A DNA stretch of 64,000 nucleotides, from positions 33,580,556-33,644,555 of the forward strand of contig OY754972.1 in NCBI GenBank assembly GCA_963576475.1, written 5' to 3'. Source of the stretch: Molanna angustata. Its lineage: Eukaryota; Arthropoda; Insecta; Trichoptera; Molannidae. Shown piece after piece: positions 46,303-57,959 of this stretch (positions are counted from its first letter, which is position 1; every line of letters starts with the position of its first letter). A program made the translations under genes and the position numbers. The notes beneath the pieces were generated by a model. The model did no database searches. It was given only the letters and a program-made list of their open reading frames with translations, and was not told where the DNA came from.

Positions 46303-46510
46303 TGTGACGTCATAATATTTTGATTAACTCTGATTGGTGTTTCTCATAAAATGGCGGACTTACATATTTTGTATTTTAATTTTAATAATATTAATATTAT
46401 TCGCTCTTTTAAAATGAAAAGAAATGTATTTTTTCAAATCTTTATAACCTATTTTATTTTATAAAATTAAAATTTCAATGATTTTTTCATACTGTCATCA
46501 CGCCCATTAT
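46303..46510 (+). repeat. About 215-bp direct repeat, copy 2
   Basis: Counterpart of 45490-45715 (gtgacgtcataat ... tctgattggtgtttctcataa ... catcacgcc), about 85 percent alike by eye. Copy 1 lies inside the inverted-repeat element and copy 2 outside it. Confidence 0.8.
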
Positions 46511-46757
46511 TAAAAGGAAATAAATATAAATACAAATATAACATGTACCTCTTACGTACTATACCTAATATCAAAATAAGTCTGAGTTAGTGTGGGTGTA
46601 CGCATGAGAGAAGAGTAACAATATGTATGTGTGTGTGTGTGTGCATGTGTTAGTATACATGATATAGACTAACATATATTGGCAGATTCATAAGTTGAGA
46701 AGAAAAAGGAAATATATTGCTGAGGGTGGTTGGGAAAAATAAAATTAATAAGTACCT
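46511..46757. other. Unassigned with (TG)n
   Basis: AT-rich, with a gtgtgtgtgtgt run at about 46629-46642. Nothing else recognised. Confidence 0.4.
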
Positions 46758-46779
46758 AGGGAATGCAATCTCAGTGTAC

Positions 46780-47646
46780 CGGGATCCCGAAATTCTGGCA
46801 GACATTTTGCAGTATCCCGCTGGACTGGCGGGATTACAGAGAAGCGTACTTCATACGTGTTATTCTGCGCAAACAACAATCTGCTGCAGACTTACATGAC
46901 AAAAGACATGGGAAAAATATTGCTTTATTATTGGACTGTAAAGCAAGGCTGTGTAAAATGATATAAAATTAGCAGTCAAAGTTTTATGTAGGTGAGAGTC
47001 AAACTTGATTACTGCGGAAACCACTTAAAAAAATATTAATAAACCATTAGCCCAAAAATTTGTTGATTCGTTGAGCGGCCAACTAACTTGACGGCGGTTT
47101 TATTATACTTACATGATCCATATAAGTACGAAGAAGACAGAAGTCAATTTATTGATGTTGATGACACATTTAGTCTACCTTCAAAAAGTGTAATACGCAA
47201 GGCAATCAAAACTATAGTCGAAAGACTAGAGTACACGGACACGGGTAACAACGCAGTAGCCACTGCTTCTGCTGATGATCCTTACGATAACGATGACGAC
47301 ACTCCTCTCGTTAATCTAGAGACATACGCAGCAGCACCAATGTCACTTCAAGACAATCTCCAACTTACTTTGATTAGTATGAAGAGTTGGAGATCAACAA
47401 CCTAGATCTGGCAATATGAGCAACCTTGAGGTTTTGGTAAAGAAGGAAATGAATTACTTCGAGTCCGGTGGATTAAAAGGCACATACCTTCAATGCGATA
47501 ATGACTATTGTGCCAACCAGGCGTGGAAGCTGAACGAGCTTTTTCAGCCGCTGGCTACCTTATGTCCAACATCAGAAGCCGTTTATCAGACGACACAATT
47601 AATACTTTTAACTTTTTTACGAAGCTATTTCCAAAATAATTTTTAA
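46780..47646 (+). pseudogene. hAT transposase relic (ZBED-type)
   Basis: Broken into several frames. The most telling part is the C-terminal dimerisation domain: LVKKEMNYFESGG (47430-47470), then, in another frame, GVEAERAFSAAGYLMSNIRS, RLSDDTIN and finally FLRSYFQ before the stop at 47646. The GVEAERAFSAAG and RLSDDTINT strings are hallmarks of hAT transposases. Earlier pieces (47088-47405) have SVIRKAIKTIVERL. The N-terminal BED finger is not seen. Not functional. Confidence 0.75.
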
Positions 47647-47703
47647 ACTTATGATGCTTATTGTACAAGAATTTTGTTTATCTTGTGAACGTTATTATTT
47701 AAA

Positions 47704-49622
47704 CCATTTTTGAATTATAAATTAGCTATAAACCACTTGTTTTTTGAGTCACTTCGCGACATGTTTCGGAAGCGCTGTCCTTCCATCGACCGGCGTGTCG
47801 AGACTAACATGTTGAATTTGTGTGTATCTGTCTGTGAAGCGAGGGGGATGGCGGTTGAGGGTTGGTTGGGTTAGTGGGGGGAGGGGAGTATTGTGAAGTG
47901 TTTTTGTTTTTGAGGGGAAATATATTAAGTATTGGAGAAGTGTTATGAAAGGTATGGTTATTTATAAGTTTTATACCGGAATTTATGTGTTTATGTATTT
48001 CAAGCGTTTCGTAGTTGTTAAGTCGGTATCCTTTATTCTGTGTTTCATGTAATAGTTTTAGTTTGTGGTTATTGAAAGAGTGATTAGTTTGGATAATGTG
48101 GTTAGCAAATTCTGAGAAATTTTTGTTGTTTAAGCATCTTCTGTGTTCGTTAATTCTTATATTTAGGTTACGTGATGTCTGTCCTATGTAGTGTTCATTA
48201 CAGTCACCACATGTTATTCTATAAACTCCACTTTTTTCTTTGTAATTTCTTTTAGTTTTAGAATTTAATAATGATCTACTGATGTTGTTGTTGGTGTAAA
48301 ATGCAGCTTTGATACTAGTTGGCAGTGTATTTTTTATTTTTATAGAAATAGGTCCTGTGTATAGAATTTTTCTCCATTTTTGTTCTGTATTTAGGTTGTT
48401 GGTGTTGAATGGATATATGTATTGGTCAGTTGTTTTTTGTTTTTGTTTTTTGTCGAGCATGCTGTCTATTATTTAGTTATTGTAGCCGTTATTCAATGCG
48501 ATTTGTTTGATGATGTGTAGTTGGTGTTGGAAGTTGTTTTGTGTCATAGGTATATTTATGAGTCTGTTTATCATGGAAATTTATCATGTCTGTTTATTTA
48601 TTTCTGTTTATCATTTTTATTTTAGCAAGTTTGTGGGAGATGGGGTGGGACGAGGAGTTAGGTATGACAGTGTCTGTTGTGGTGGGTTTTCTGTAGATAG
48701 CAAGATCTAGTTTATTGTTTATAATTTGGATTGTGAGATCTAAGAAATTTATTGTGTTATCTTCGTGTTTTTCGATCGTGAATTTGATTTTATCGTGTAG
48801 GCTGTTGATATGTGTAAGAAAAGCATTTAGTTGTCTATCGGTTCCGGTGAAGATACAAAATATGTCATCCACGTATCTGTACCATGTCTTTACATATTTA
48901 TTCAGGTGGAATGTGGAATTAAATAGTTTTGTTTCCAAATTATCAAGGAACATATCTGCTAACACGGAACTAGCTGCCATTCCCATCGGTAACCCGTTGT
49001 TTTGTATATATATATATTGTGGTTGAATTCAAAGTAATTCTGTTTGGTACATGTGTTGAATATTCTAATAATTTCTTTTTGATTTTGTTCTGCTAGGTGT
49101 GAGTTGTGCAGTAAGGTGGTTAAAATATGTTTGCACTCGTCAATAGGTATATTGGTGAAGAGGTTTGTTACATCGAATGAGACTAGTTTAGCGTTGTGTG
49201 GGACGTGTAAGTTTTTTATTTTTTCTGCGAAGTCTATGTTATTTTTGATGGTGTATTTAGGTGTGAATATTTCGTTAGTGGTAAGGATATGGTTGAGTTC
49301 TTTGCACATGTGGTAGTTCGGAGCTGTGAAATATGATACTACTGGTCGGATAGGTATATTGTTTTTGTGTAGTTTGGGAAGGCCGTATAGCTGTGGGGCT
49401 TGAGGATTACATTGAATTAATTTATAATTTTTGCAATAAATGGAACAGTATTTTATAGTGTCTTTAACGGTTTCTTGGAACTTTGGTGTCGGGTCTGTTT
49501 TGCTGACGTTGAAGGAGTCGTTTTGTAGAAAGGTGACTCAAAAAACAAGTGGTTTATAGCTAATTTATAATTCAAAAATGGTTTATATTAACTACCACAA
49601 AATATCCGCCGAATCATTAAAT
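47704..49622 (-). mobile_element. Penelope-like element with inverted end repeats
   Basis: Bounded by about 57-bp inverted repeats (about 47700-47756 and 49534-49590; both include aaccacttgttttttgagtc or its complement). A 13-bp direct repeat gttattatttaaa flanks the whole at 47691-47703 and 49623-49635. Penelope-like elements are known for LTR-like ends in direct or inverted order. It codes for RT and a GIY-YIG nuclease on the minus strand and sits inside the hAT element. Confidence 0.75.
47804..49530 (-). pseudogene. Penelope-like RT with GIY-YIG endonuclease, frameshifted
   Basis: Reading from 49530 leftward: QLYGLPKLHKNNIPIRPVVS (RT fingers), LVSFDVTNLFTNIP (motif A), a frameshift near 49010 in a TA run, GLPMGMAASSVLADMF (motif B), YRYVDDIFCIF (motif C), INFLDLTI, and after a break near 48480-48590, the GIY-YIG domain: SGVYRITCGDCNEHYIGQTSRNL with INEHRR. 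These enzymes cut the target and prime reverse transcription. The N-terminus is missing and there are at least two frame breaks. Confidence 0.85.
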
Positions 49623-49940
49623 GTTATTATTTAAATTTAAGTTGTTATGTAAATTTGTCTTATCTTATTCTTTGCCAATTTTTGACAACTTTACCTATGT
49701 CTAACTAAAGGTATATTAATAAACCAAAAAACATGTTTGATTAGGTATAAATTTAACTCTAAAAACAAGGTTGGTAAATTTAGGTCTTTATTATACGATT
49801 GATTAGATATCTAAGTCCACCCTGGTGGATCCCACAAATGCCTGGATCCAGCGGGACTGAGATTGTTCAGTCCCGCAAATACCTGGATTGACATGGTCTT
49901 GCGGGATTGCATTCCCTAATCAGTACCTAGTTGTTTATTG

Positions 49941-50237
49941 TTATAATGTCACCATGTCAGATATAAGTTTGTTTTTGAATGTCATATATGAATGAAAACA
50001 TATGTCTAAGTCGGCATATTTTTCATAAGAGTTGAATAAGTTTATCATTCTGTTAATTGGAGCGTTTTTGGAAGCATTTGTATTACAGATATTGGAGAAG
50101 AAAAGTGACGTATTATGTCTTGTCCGGCGAGTAGATGTATTAAATTTAATATTGGTAAGAATTTCATAGCATTCTATGTTTCCATTTAGTGTGTTGTGAA
50201 TGAACATTAGGTCTGAAATTGTTTGTCGCATGGTCAA
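49941..50237 (-). pseudogene. LINE RT C-terminal fragment (jockey/CR1-type)
   Basis: A 98-codon minus-strand frame: SDLMFIHNTLNGNIEC, NTSTRRTRHNT, INRMINLFNSY and a short C-terminus with a stop. The order R..R.....F......R....N.SPINRM matches the C-terminal region of several insect LINE RTs. 5' truncated. Confidence 0.6.
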
Positions 50238-50554
50238 GAAAGTTACTACATATTTATTTATTTATGGTTACAAACAGTCACAATTACAAAAATACATTAA
50301 ATAAGACAATTACCTGCACATAAGGACCAGCAGAGTATGTACCTAACACTAATAATACAAAGTTAATAAAAACATGTAAATGATGGTGTATCTGAATCAA
50401 AAGGATCTAGGAGAGGATTAAAAGGGAAGATTAACAATATTACTACATGCCACCATCATGAGAACTCCATTTCGTCATAACAATTTATCACAATAATTAC
50501 ATATTGACATACAGACGCATACACACACATACATTACAAGTAAGTTTATTACAT
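50238..50554. other. Unassigned
   Basis: AT-rich, with acatac/acacac-type simple sequence near 50500-50540. No gene seen. Confidence 0.4.
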
Positions 50555-51052
50555 TGTTCAATTACTACTACAATGTTAATATTTTTTTTATAGAAAATTA
50601 AATTATCTAGTTGGGGTGTTTCAGCTTTTTTCGATATTTTAAAAAACTTTGGAAATATTGGCAGTTAAACACATAAATTTGTCATAAAAAAATATTTTTC
50701 TTAATAAAAAATATTTGAGGGTCTGAAATTTTTTTGAAAAAATCAATTTGAGATTTTGTATTTGTCTAAATTCATACCAATTTTCAGCGTTCTAGCTTTT
50801 ATGGTTTCTGAGATATATGGAAAAATAAAGTAAAAATTCAAAAGTCGATAACCTCTGACTGAAACAAAAACTCACCATTCTGAGTATAAAAGTTTTGTAG
50901 GCCTATAACTGTTTATATATTTTGAAATTTTGGGCTCTGTAAATTGAGCGAATCAAAAGTTATAAGGGGGAGGACACACACAGACACAGAATACTATCGC
51001 TATCCATACTATCACTATCGACAGTTGGATCTCATGTGTTACACGCAACTAG
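50555..51052. mobile_element. Rearranged Helentron-like copy
   Basis: From 50565 to about 50990 it reads as the interior of the family in reverse orientation, up to the CA-type microsatellite. There it switches: the last 60 bases (aatactatcgct...acagttgga...caactag, CTAG at 51049-51052 followed by T) are the family 3' end in forward orientation. The switch point is the microsatellite. Confidence 0.75.
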
Positions 51053-52574
51053 TAATATAAAAGTAGTTATGAATCAGATATGATTCTTATAAGAATGTAT
51101 AAGTTAGGTACATCTTTCACAGATACCACACAACTACAATGGGTAGGTACATGATTAATTTGTATTATATTATTAGTTCTCCAGACTGTCATATTAATAC
51201 AAAACATATCTATATACCTACCTTCCTTCCTTCCTACCTACCTACCCAGGTACACACTTGTTCAAATAGGTAACATTATTCATAAGTACATATATAATTA
51301 GGTAAGTACCTAGGTATGTGATAATATTATGTACCAACCTGTTGTATAACTCCCAACTTGCTCACCAGTCAATGGTAATGAACATTGTCTAAGTCATACA
51401 TACATACCCATAGTCACACATAGGTAGGTATCCAATCTGGCACAAGTTAAAGCCATAATTCACATCAATCTGAAATCAGAATTAAAACAAACTTACAACA
51501 AAATTATACTCAACTGTCCTTATACTGAGTAGAAATAGGAGATAAATTAAGTGAGGGTTTTCACTCAATATTTGGTGACAACTCGTGTGGAAGTGGAACT
51601 CCATTACCTGACCTCTCAGACTAACATATTATGTACCTACTCTGGTCTTTACATGGCCATACAATATCTACACATATGCAATGTATAATTATCGTAAAAC
51701 AACTTGAGCCAGACTTACGAGTGTGTCTTTTTACTTGGTTGGTATATGTGCAAATCGCCCCCCTACTCCGCGGAATGGCTCGAGATATTTGGCGACAACT
51801 ATACCAGACTTGACGAACATAATATACTATGAACTTACCAACTTTCCTTTGTTGGAATCTTTGAGAAAAAAGTCATTTCATTACTGTTGCACTCCCGCTT
51901 GTTACAAATAACGCATTTTCTACATTTCTGATTCATGATACGTGTGGTTGATGTTTTACACAATCACCTGAAAGAAGTTCAAAAGTCTAAATTATCACGT
52001 AAGTAATTGTTTTCAAACTCAAATAACAAAATAAATAAAATTATCATGTGGTTCTCAACAATAACATTATACGATGTCAATGTTTTAAACAAGACTAAAA
52101 TAGTGACAACAATTATTGTTGTCACTCATCAAATTAATAATGGTAGGGTAAAATTCTCAGTGGTTCTTTCTTAACTACCTACAACAAAATTATGCAATGT
52201 CTGTAATAGTTGCTTATGTTAATTTAATGAATAAATAAATTCAAATTCTTACGTGGTCTTGAATTATCCTCAGCTATCTTACAGCCATAGAACAAAATCA
52301 ACAAAATATTTCGCGAAGACCAAATATGCAATACCAACAGCCAACAATAAAATTGAATTGAACCATAATTGAACCAAATGGAACTGAATTGAACAAAATT
52401 CAAATAAAAATGAGCTGGTTCAACCAATCACAGTTAATTATTTGCGCGCATGCGTATATCTTTCCGTTCCTTGAACTTCTTATTCATGGAACAATGCCAT
52501 GAGCTATATATATTTGGAGTGCTGGATGTCAAAAAAAAAGTTTGTCACATGGTTAGAGTGAGACAGCTGCTGCT
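51053..52574. other. Intergenic, microsatellite-like patches, no gene seen
   Basis: Contains ccttccttcctacctacctacc-type sequence near 51222-51247, a near-perfect palindrome gtgacaacaattattgttgtcac at about 52104-52126 and a ttgaac-rich patch near 52350-52400. Short open frames (for example 51631-51911) have no domains. Confidence 0.45.
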
Positions 52575-52700
52575 GGTGGTATGATAATAATAAAATTTAT
52601 TATAACGCAAAAAAATCACATAATGTGGCGGACTTATTGCCCGTAGACAATTTCTACCAGTCAATAACACTAGTAAATACATCAGCATACAAAACTAACT
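52575..52700 (-). mobile_element. LINE 3' end motif of lepidopteran type
   Basis: On the minus strand the sequence reads tgactggtagaaattg...gggcaataagtccgccac, followed by an AT-rich ataataataaaattt-type tail (on the left in plus coordinates). This combination is familiar from LINE 3' ends scattered through moth and butterfly genomes. Recognition is from memory, without a search. Confidence 0.5.
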
Positions 52701-52802
52701 TACAATCGCTAAAAATAACACAAAAGTTATCTCAAAAAACCTAGAAATTTTCCTACAAAGCAACTATTTGATATATTCCAAGTACCTGATTTAGAGAACT
52801 TA

Positions 52803-53945
52803 TCCAACTGTCGATTTGTTCAGGAGAACTTTGTTCTCTTAACATATCGACAATATATCAAGCCAGAATACGCGAGAATTGTATGGAGAGGTCTACTTTT
52901 TTCACGGCTTTTCCAACTTTGAAGTCAAAAAACACCAACTTAGAGGCTTCGCAGCATATATGTTCCATACACGGATTTACTCAGAATTTGGAGTAGAACA
53001 TTTCGTGTGTCTGTGTGTGTGTGTGTCTGTGTGTCTGTGTGTGTGTCCCCCCCCCCCTTATAACTTTTGATCCGCTCAATTTACAGAGCCTAAAATTTCA
53101 GAATATATAAACAGTTACAGGCCTACAAAACTTTTATACTCGGAATTTTGAATTTTCGTTTCAGTCAGGGGTTATCAACTTTTGAATTTTTATTTTATTT
53201 TTCCATATATCTCAGAAACCATAAACGCTAGAACGCTTAAAATTGGTACAAACATAGACAAATACAAAATCTCAAATTAGTTTTTTCAAAAAAATTCCAG
53301 GGTTTCTCAAACATTTTTTATTAAGAAAAGTATTTTTTTTATGATAAATTTATGACTTTAACTGCCTATATTTCCATTTTTTTTAAAATATCGAAAAAAG
53401 CCGAAACACCCCAACTAGATAATTTGATTTTATATAAAAAATATTAACATTGTAGCAGTACATCTCAAATTTTTTTTAACAATTTTTATAAAAATTGAAT
53501 TTAGTGACGACATCGCTTCATACAATTTGTATGGTAGTCACCTATACACAATATCAAAGAAGACTTAATAGTTTGATACTTCATCTCTAAACATACAATA
53601 TACATATACCATCATGCTGTTTTCATATTCCGGGTAGGAAAAAAAGACTGACCTCCATACTATCCTATCTTGACTATTAGGTACATGTGTTGTATAGAAA
53701 ACTAAATATCATAAAATAATAAATAATTTGTATTTATGGGTTTGGTACTTATTCTTCAACTATGCATACTATCGCTGTCGACATACTATCGTAGTTAAGC
53801 CAAGATGCGTGTACGAAGGAAAATTTTGTATGGTGTAGTGGACTTTTTGAATGCTAATAACACGAACTAGAGGCCTCGCAGCATATATGTTCCCGTACAT
53901 GGATTTACTCAGAATTCGGAGTAGAACATTTTATGTGAGTTTTGT

Positions 53946-54017
<72 letters not shown>

Positions 54018-54782
54018 TAAAACTTTTGATTCGCTCAATTTACAGAGCCCAAAATTTCAGAATATATATACAGTTATAGGCTTACAAAACGTTTATACTC
54101 AGAATTGTGAATTTTTGTTTCAGTCAGGGGTTATCAACTTTTGAAATTTTGGTTTATTTTTCCATATATCTCAGAAACCATAAAAGCTAGAAAGCTGAAA
54201 ATTGGTATGAACATAGACAAATACAAAATCTCAAATTCGTTTTTTTTTTTAATTCCAGGGTTTCTCAAACATTTTTTATAAATAAAAATATTTTTTTTAT
54301 GATAAATTTATGAGATTAACTGCCTATATTTCCAAACTTTTTAAAAATATTGAAATAAGCCGAAATACCCCAACTAGATAATTTAATTTTCTATAAAAAA
54401 TATTAAGATTGTATGAGCACATCTCAATTTTTTCTTAATAATTTTTATAAAAATTGAATTTAGTGACGACATTGCTTCATACAATTTGTATGGAAATAGC
54501 CTACTCACAATATCTAAGAAGACTTAATAATTCGATACTAATCTCCCAACATACATACATACCATCATGCTGTTTTCATATTCTGGGTAGGATCAAAGGA
54601 CTGACCTCCATACTATCCTATCTTGACATACATACCTAGGTACATGTGTTGTATAGAAAACCAAATATCTTAAAATATTAAATAATTTGTATTTATGGGT
54701 TTATAGTTTGGTACTTACCTATTCTTCAACTGTACATACTATCACTATCGACAGTTGGATCTCATGTGTTACATGCAACTAG
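52803..54782 (+). mobile_element. Head-to-tail pair of Helentron-like elements
   Basis: The first copy starts TCCAACTGTCGATTTG at 52803, passes a GT microsatellite (about 53005-53045) and stops at gctgtcgac (53782), lacking the last 40 or so bases. The second follows directly, with a diverged 5' part, a longer (TG)n run at about 53945-54013, and a complete 3' end (acagttgga...catgcaactag, CTAG ending 54782 followed by T). Both copies are forward. Short open frames across the microsatellites are not genes. Confidence 0.8.
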
Positions 54783-55250
54783 TATAAAAATATTGCTTTA
54801 CAACAAATACATAAAGATACCTTTGGAAAACGGGCTGAAAATCTAGTCAGTACACAGAGACGGCATCTCATAGGAAATATGATGATCCCGAAATGTAACA
54901 AGACGTAGCCCAACATCATTATAAATACCTGGGTATACAATATTTTAATATTACACCTGCCATTGTTAAAACGACTCAAAAAATTTATAACTCCAAAATG
55001 AAAAGAAATTTTTTAAAATAACAATAAATTTTTATTTATTTCTTTATTCATTATCATTATTTTTTTCTTTTTAGATAAATTTTAATTAATGCTCTATATC
55101 ACAAACAATAAAAAAAGAAAAAAATAATAATAGAAATATACAAAATTTTATATTAAACACAATTTGAAAATAACAATGACAATGTTCAAAAACAGGAAAA
55201 GGGTGGGTTGTGAAGGGATGAAGGAAAAAGGAAATATATGTTTTGAGATT
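54783..55250. other. Intergenic, no gene seen
   Basis: AT-rich; nothing recognised. Confidence 0.45.
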
Positions 55251-55323
55251 GACCGATAGCAGAGCGGTTAGCGCATTGGGTTAGTAATCCAGTGGTCGCG
55301 AGTTCAAATCCTATAGCACAAGT
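55251..55323 (+). tRNA. tRNA-Thr(AGT)-like sequence, probably pseudogene or SINE head
   Basis: Contains an A box (tagcagagcggttagcgc), an anticodon arm with loop ttagtaa giving anticodon AGT (55283-55285), and a B box (gagttcaaatcc). The anticodon stem pairs with wobble. The T stem (gcgag with cctat) and the acceptor stem do not pair, so it is unlikely to be a working tRNA. Confidence 0.45.
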
Positions 55324-55800
55324 ATTTATGCTTATTTTAGAGAACGTATGAAGATGTATATGTACTTGTTTAACAAGGACATATTCAATTTTTCTTTAAA
55401 AAAAAAGTATTTTGATAAGAAGTGTGACTTCAGAAGCTTCGTGAAAATCATTAAGCTAGGGCTTCTTTTATCTCTACAGCCAGGCTGCGTGAATTGTGAA
55501 CGAGTAAGTGTAGGAGGATGTGTGGTAAATTGGTATTGAGAGTGTTCTATGGTTTTGAGACCGTAAATTTAGGCCATGAGATCAAAGATGGGCGAATTTA
55601 TCCTTGAGGTACTTAGGTGTGAGAGGGTTCTGAGAGAAGTATCTAATGAAGTATGGAAAGAACATGGGTGTTAGGTAGCTTCAGTTTAAAGAGTTTTTCC
55701 TTTAATGGCTGGCTATAATTTTATGAGGATGATGACGACTTATTTGAATTTTTGCTTGCTGGTTTGACTGTCACTGATCACATGATATTTCGCTTGTTCA
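55324..55800. other. Unassigned; possible body of a tRNA-Thr-derived SINE
   Basis: Mixed composition. A 63-codon frame at 55348-55539 has no recognised domain. No second copy was seen in the window, so the SINE idea is untested. Confidence 0.35.
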
Positions 55801-56340
55801 CTGTTTGTGCCTAGGTTGCGGCTCTAAGGACCTAGGCAGTAAAGGTGGGGGTGGGCGGCCGACGTTGTTGTGCCCTCGTCAATTCTGCACTTAGAGAAGA
55901 GCAGGACGAACGCCTTTGTCTCGCTCGGCAATGACTCGTCAACTGTGGCGAATGTTGTTTGGTTCGGGCACACCGCCAGCGCAGACGTCGCGTCAGACAT
56001 CTTGTGTTGACAATTGTGACGTCAAATCTGACAGGTGATGATTGCGTCGGATGCCCCCGGTGTCAGCCCGCCAAGCCTTCGGACGCCAACACGAGGACCG
56101 AGGGGTGCGGGGACAAGCCCTTCCGTTCGATCGGTGTGCCTAGGGGCTTGCCCTTGCTGCCGATCTTGAGCGGTTGCCCCGCCGTTTGAGGTTGGATTCT
56201 CGGGGGCAGTGGTTGAACCCGATGGATAGTGGATATTTTGTGTTGTCCGACGTTGCGGCTGCGTCCGGGGGTGAACAGGACCAATGGGTTCTATAACGCC
56301 ACCGGCGTGGAAGTGGTATCGCGATCTCCATAGAATCTGG
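55801..56340. other. GC-rich island, unassigned
   Basis: Clearly more GC-rich than its flanks. Includes cgtcagacatcttgtgttgacaattgtgacgtcaaat and gccaccggcgtggaagtgg-type sequence. Open frames on both strands (55959-56189 plus, 56063-56331 minus) are explained by composition. The 5' UTR or 3' end of a retroelement is the likeliest origin, by analogy with 401-1216, but there is no specific match. Confidence 0.35.
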
Positions 56341-56539
56341 TAAGATTCTAGTTAGTTTGATATCCCTCTATCTCTCCAATATAACTAAGATTATGAGTAG
56401 TTGGGTACATCGCATAACGGCTCAAACGCGTGCTCACACGTATACACATCCTCACTTGCGCACACACACATATATACTGACACCATAAACTCTGATACAA
56501 ACACACACATATACATTTACATATTATACATTTAATGCT
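56341..56539. repeat. CA-rich simple sequence
   Basis: acacacacatatata-like tracts near 56460-56520 followed by a ttta-repeat border. No gene. Confidence 0.6.
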
Positions 56540-57335
56540 TATTTATTTATTTATTTTATTTTTTATTATTATTACAAAAAACAAATACAACATACATAAA
56601 CTGACTAATAACGCCCCACTAGGCAAAAGCCAGTTCTGGGACTGTTATTTTATACAATTGAGTATCTTTATTCGGCTGTATTTTTCACATTTTCACAAGT
56701 TATAAAAGAAAAGTAGGTAAACAAGAAAAAAAATGTAAAATGAATGACACAAATACACAAAAAATCATTTGTACAAAATATTGAAAAAACAAATACAAAT
56801 AGTATTGACAGAAAAAAAAATGTGAATATAAATATGACATGTGCAGGATCAGAAGTCAAGGGCGGATAACCACCTCCGCATATTGCCTACCTGATATCTT
56901 AATCCAGTTTATCAGTGCAGTCTTGAAGGATCTAGTTGTGGTCAATTCTTTAATTCTACTATCCAACTGGTTAAGATATGTGGAGCTGTGAAGCAAAAAT
57001 GTCTTTGCCCAAACGAGGTTTTCATGATCAGAACAAAGTAATTCACACGATTTCATTGTCTTGTAGTTCTCGTTTGTTGCGTTCTACTTAAGTTATGAAT
57101 TGATATTTCTTTATATAATTGAAGCAATGTTGTCTTAATATACAATTGCCTAGGGTCAAGATAAGTCAAATGCTCTGAATAAGTCATCTGAAGGGAAGGT
57201 TTTCGTTTTTTGTTGACGATGTGCAAAATACATTTTTGTGCCTTCTTTAGCGGATCCATGACTGATTTAACGCATCCACCCCATCCCATAATCCCATGTC
57301 TCATAACGGATTGAGTGAGAGAATAAAACACTACT
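56540..57335 (-). pseudogene. CR1/L2-like LINE 3' end, 5' truncated
   Basis: On the minus strand from 57331: MFYSLTQSVMRHGIMGWGG, DPLKKAQKCIL and PRQLYIK, matching YYALAQSIITHGMIGWGG, DPLIKAQKALI and IPQLYIK of the element at 5828-7642. A stop and frame change near 57060 lead to CSDHENLVWAKTFLLHSSTYLN and the RT C-terminus (to about 56870). The 3' UTR holds a GGC-tttt-GCC-tagtgggg hairpin (56605-56645) and an aataaataaataaat tail near 56540. Same family group as the LINE at 3385-7905. Confidence 0.75.
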
Positions 57336-57555
57336 CATTATATTTATTCATTTTTTCTGCACTACTAAATCCTGATAATAATGTTTTTTTAAATATGTAT
57401 AATATATGAATATAAGTTATGTATTTTTTCTTTGTTACCGCGTCAATCATAACCTGATCATAATTGTTTAACGTGTAATATATTATGTATGCAGATATAT
57501 ATTTTTGTTTTGTTTGACTATCACTCATACACAAAAAGATTCAAAACGTAAAAAC
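57336..57555. other. Unassigned
   Basis: AT-rich; nothing recognised. Confidence 0.4.
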
Positions 57556-57650
57556 GAGGCGAGTATATTGCAAAATGTCAATTTCTTTTAACTATCCAGT
57601 GTTTACAGCCCAGAAAAGCAATAACTGCGTGAGAAATGATTTAAAATAAA
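57556..57650 (-). mobile_element. SINE body fragment
   Basis: Reverse complement reads aatcatttctcacgcag, tctgggctgtaaacactgg and aaagaaattgacatttt...actcgcc, aligning with the body of the SINE at 24760-24840. The tRNA head is missing. Confidence 0.7.
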
Positions 57651-57955
57651 CTTCTTCCTAAACTTATCCAGAATGTCAGCTGAAGTCAAACTAGAAGGAA
57701 ATAAGTGTGCATATTTGTGTACATATCGTTTTCAGGCGTTAACAAGGCTCTTAAGATATTCTTTGAATGATACCAAGAATTTATTAAAATTGATAAAGTT
57801 GCACCGGTAAATCATTATACCACTTAACCACATAGTAAGAATAATTATTTGATAATATTATCTATGTACATATATTATTTTAAAAACTTTTTGTTTTTAC
57901 AAAATTCAGTTTATTTGATCCAACTGTATAATAAGACAATAACAAAAATAGTATT
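57651..57955. other. Unassigned
   Basis: AT-rich; nothing recognised. Confidence 0.4.
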
Positions 57956-57959
57956 TTTT

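Larger units (their letters stand above)
46758..49917 (+). mobile_element. hAT-type DNA transposon with an inserted Penelope-like element
   Basis: Terminal inverted repeats agggaatgcaatc (46758) and its complement gattgcattccct (ending 49917). Subterminal regions at both ends carry related cggga/cagtccc motifs. The left part codes for a decayed hAT transposase; a Penelope-like element of about 1.9 kb occupies the right part. agtacct occurs next to both ends, but offset by a few bases, so an exact 8-bp duplication is not established. Confidence 0.65.

Noticed and set aside
48507..49316. Plus-strand frames at 48507, 48715 and 49104
   Set aside because: They are antisense to the Penelope-like RT, which has clear motifs on the minus strand.
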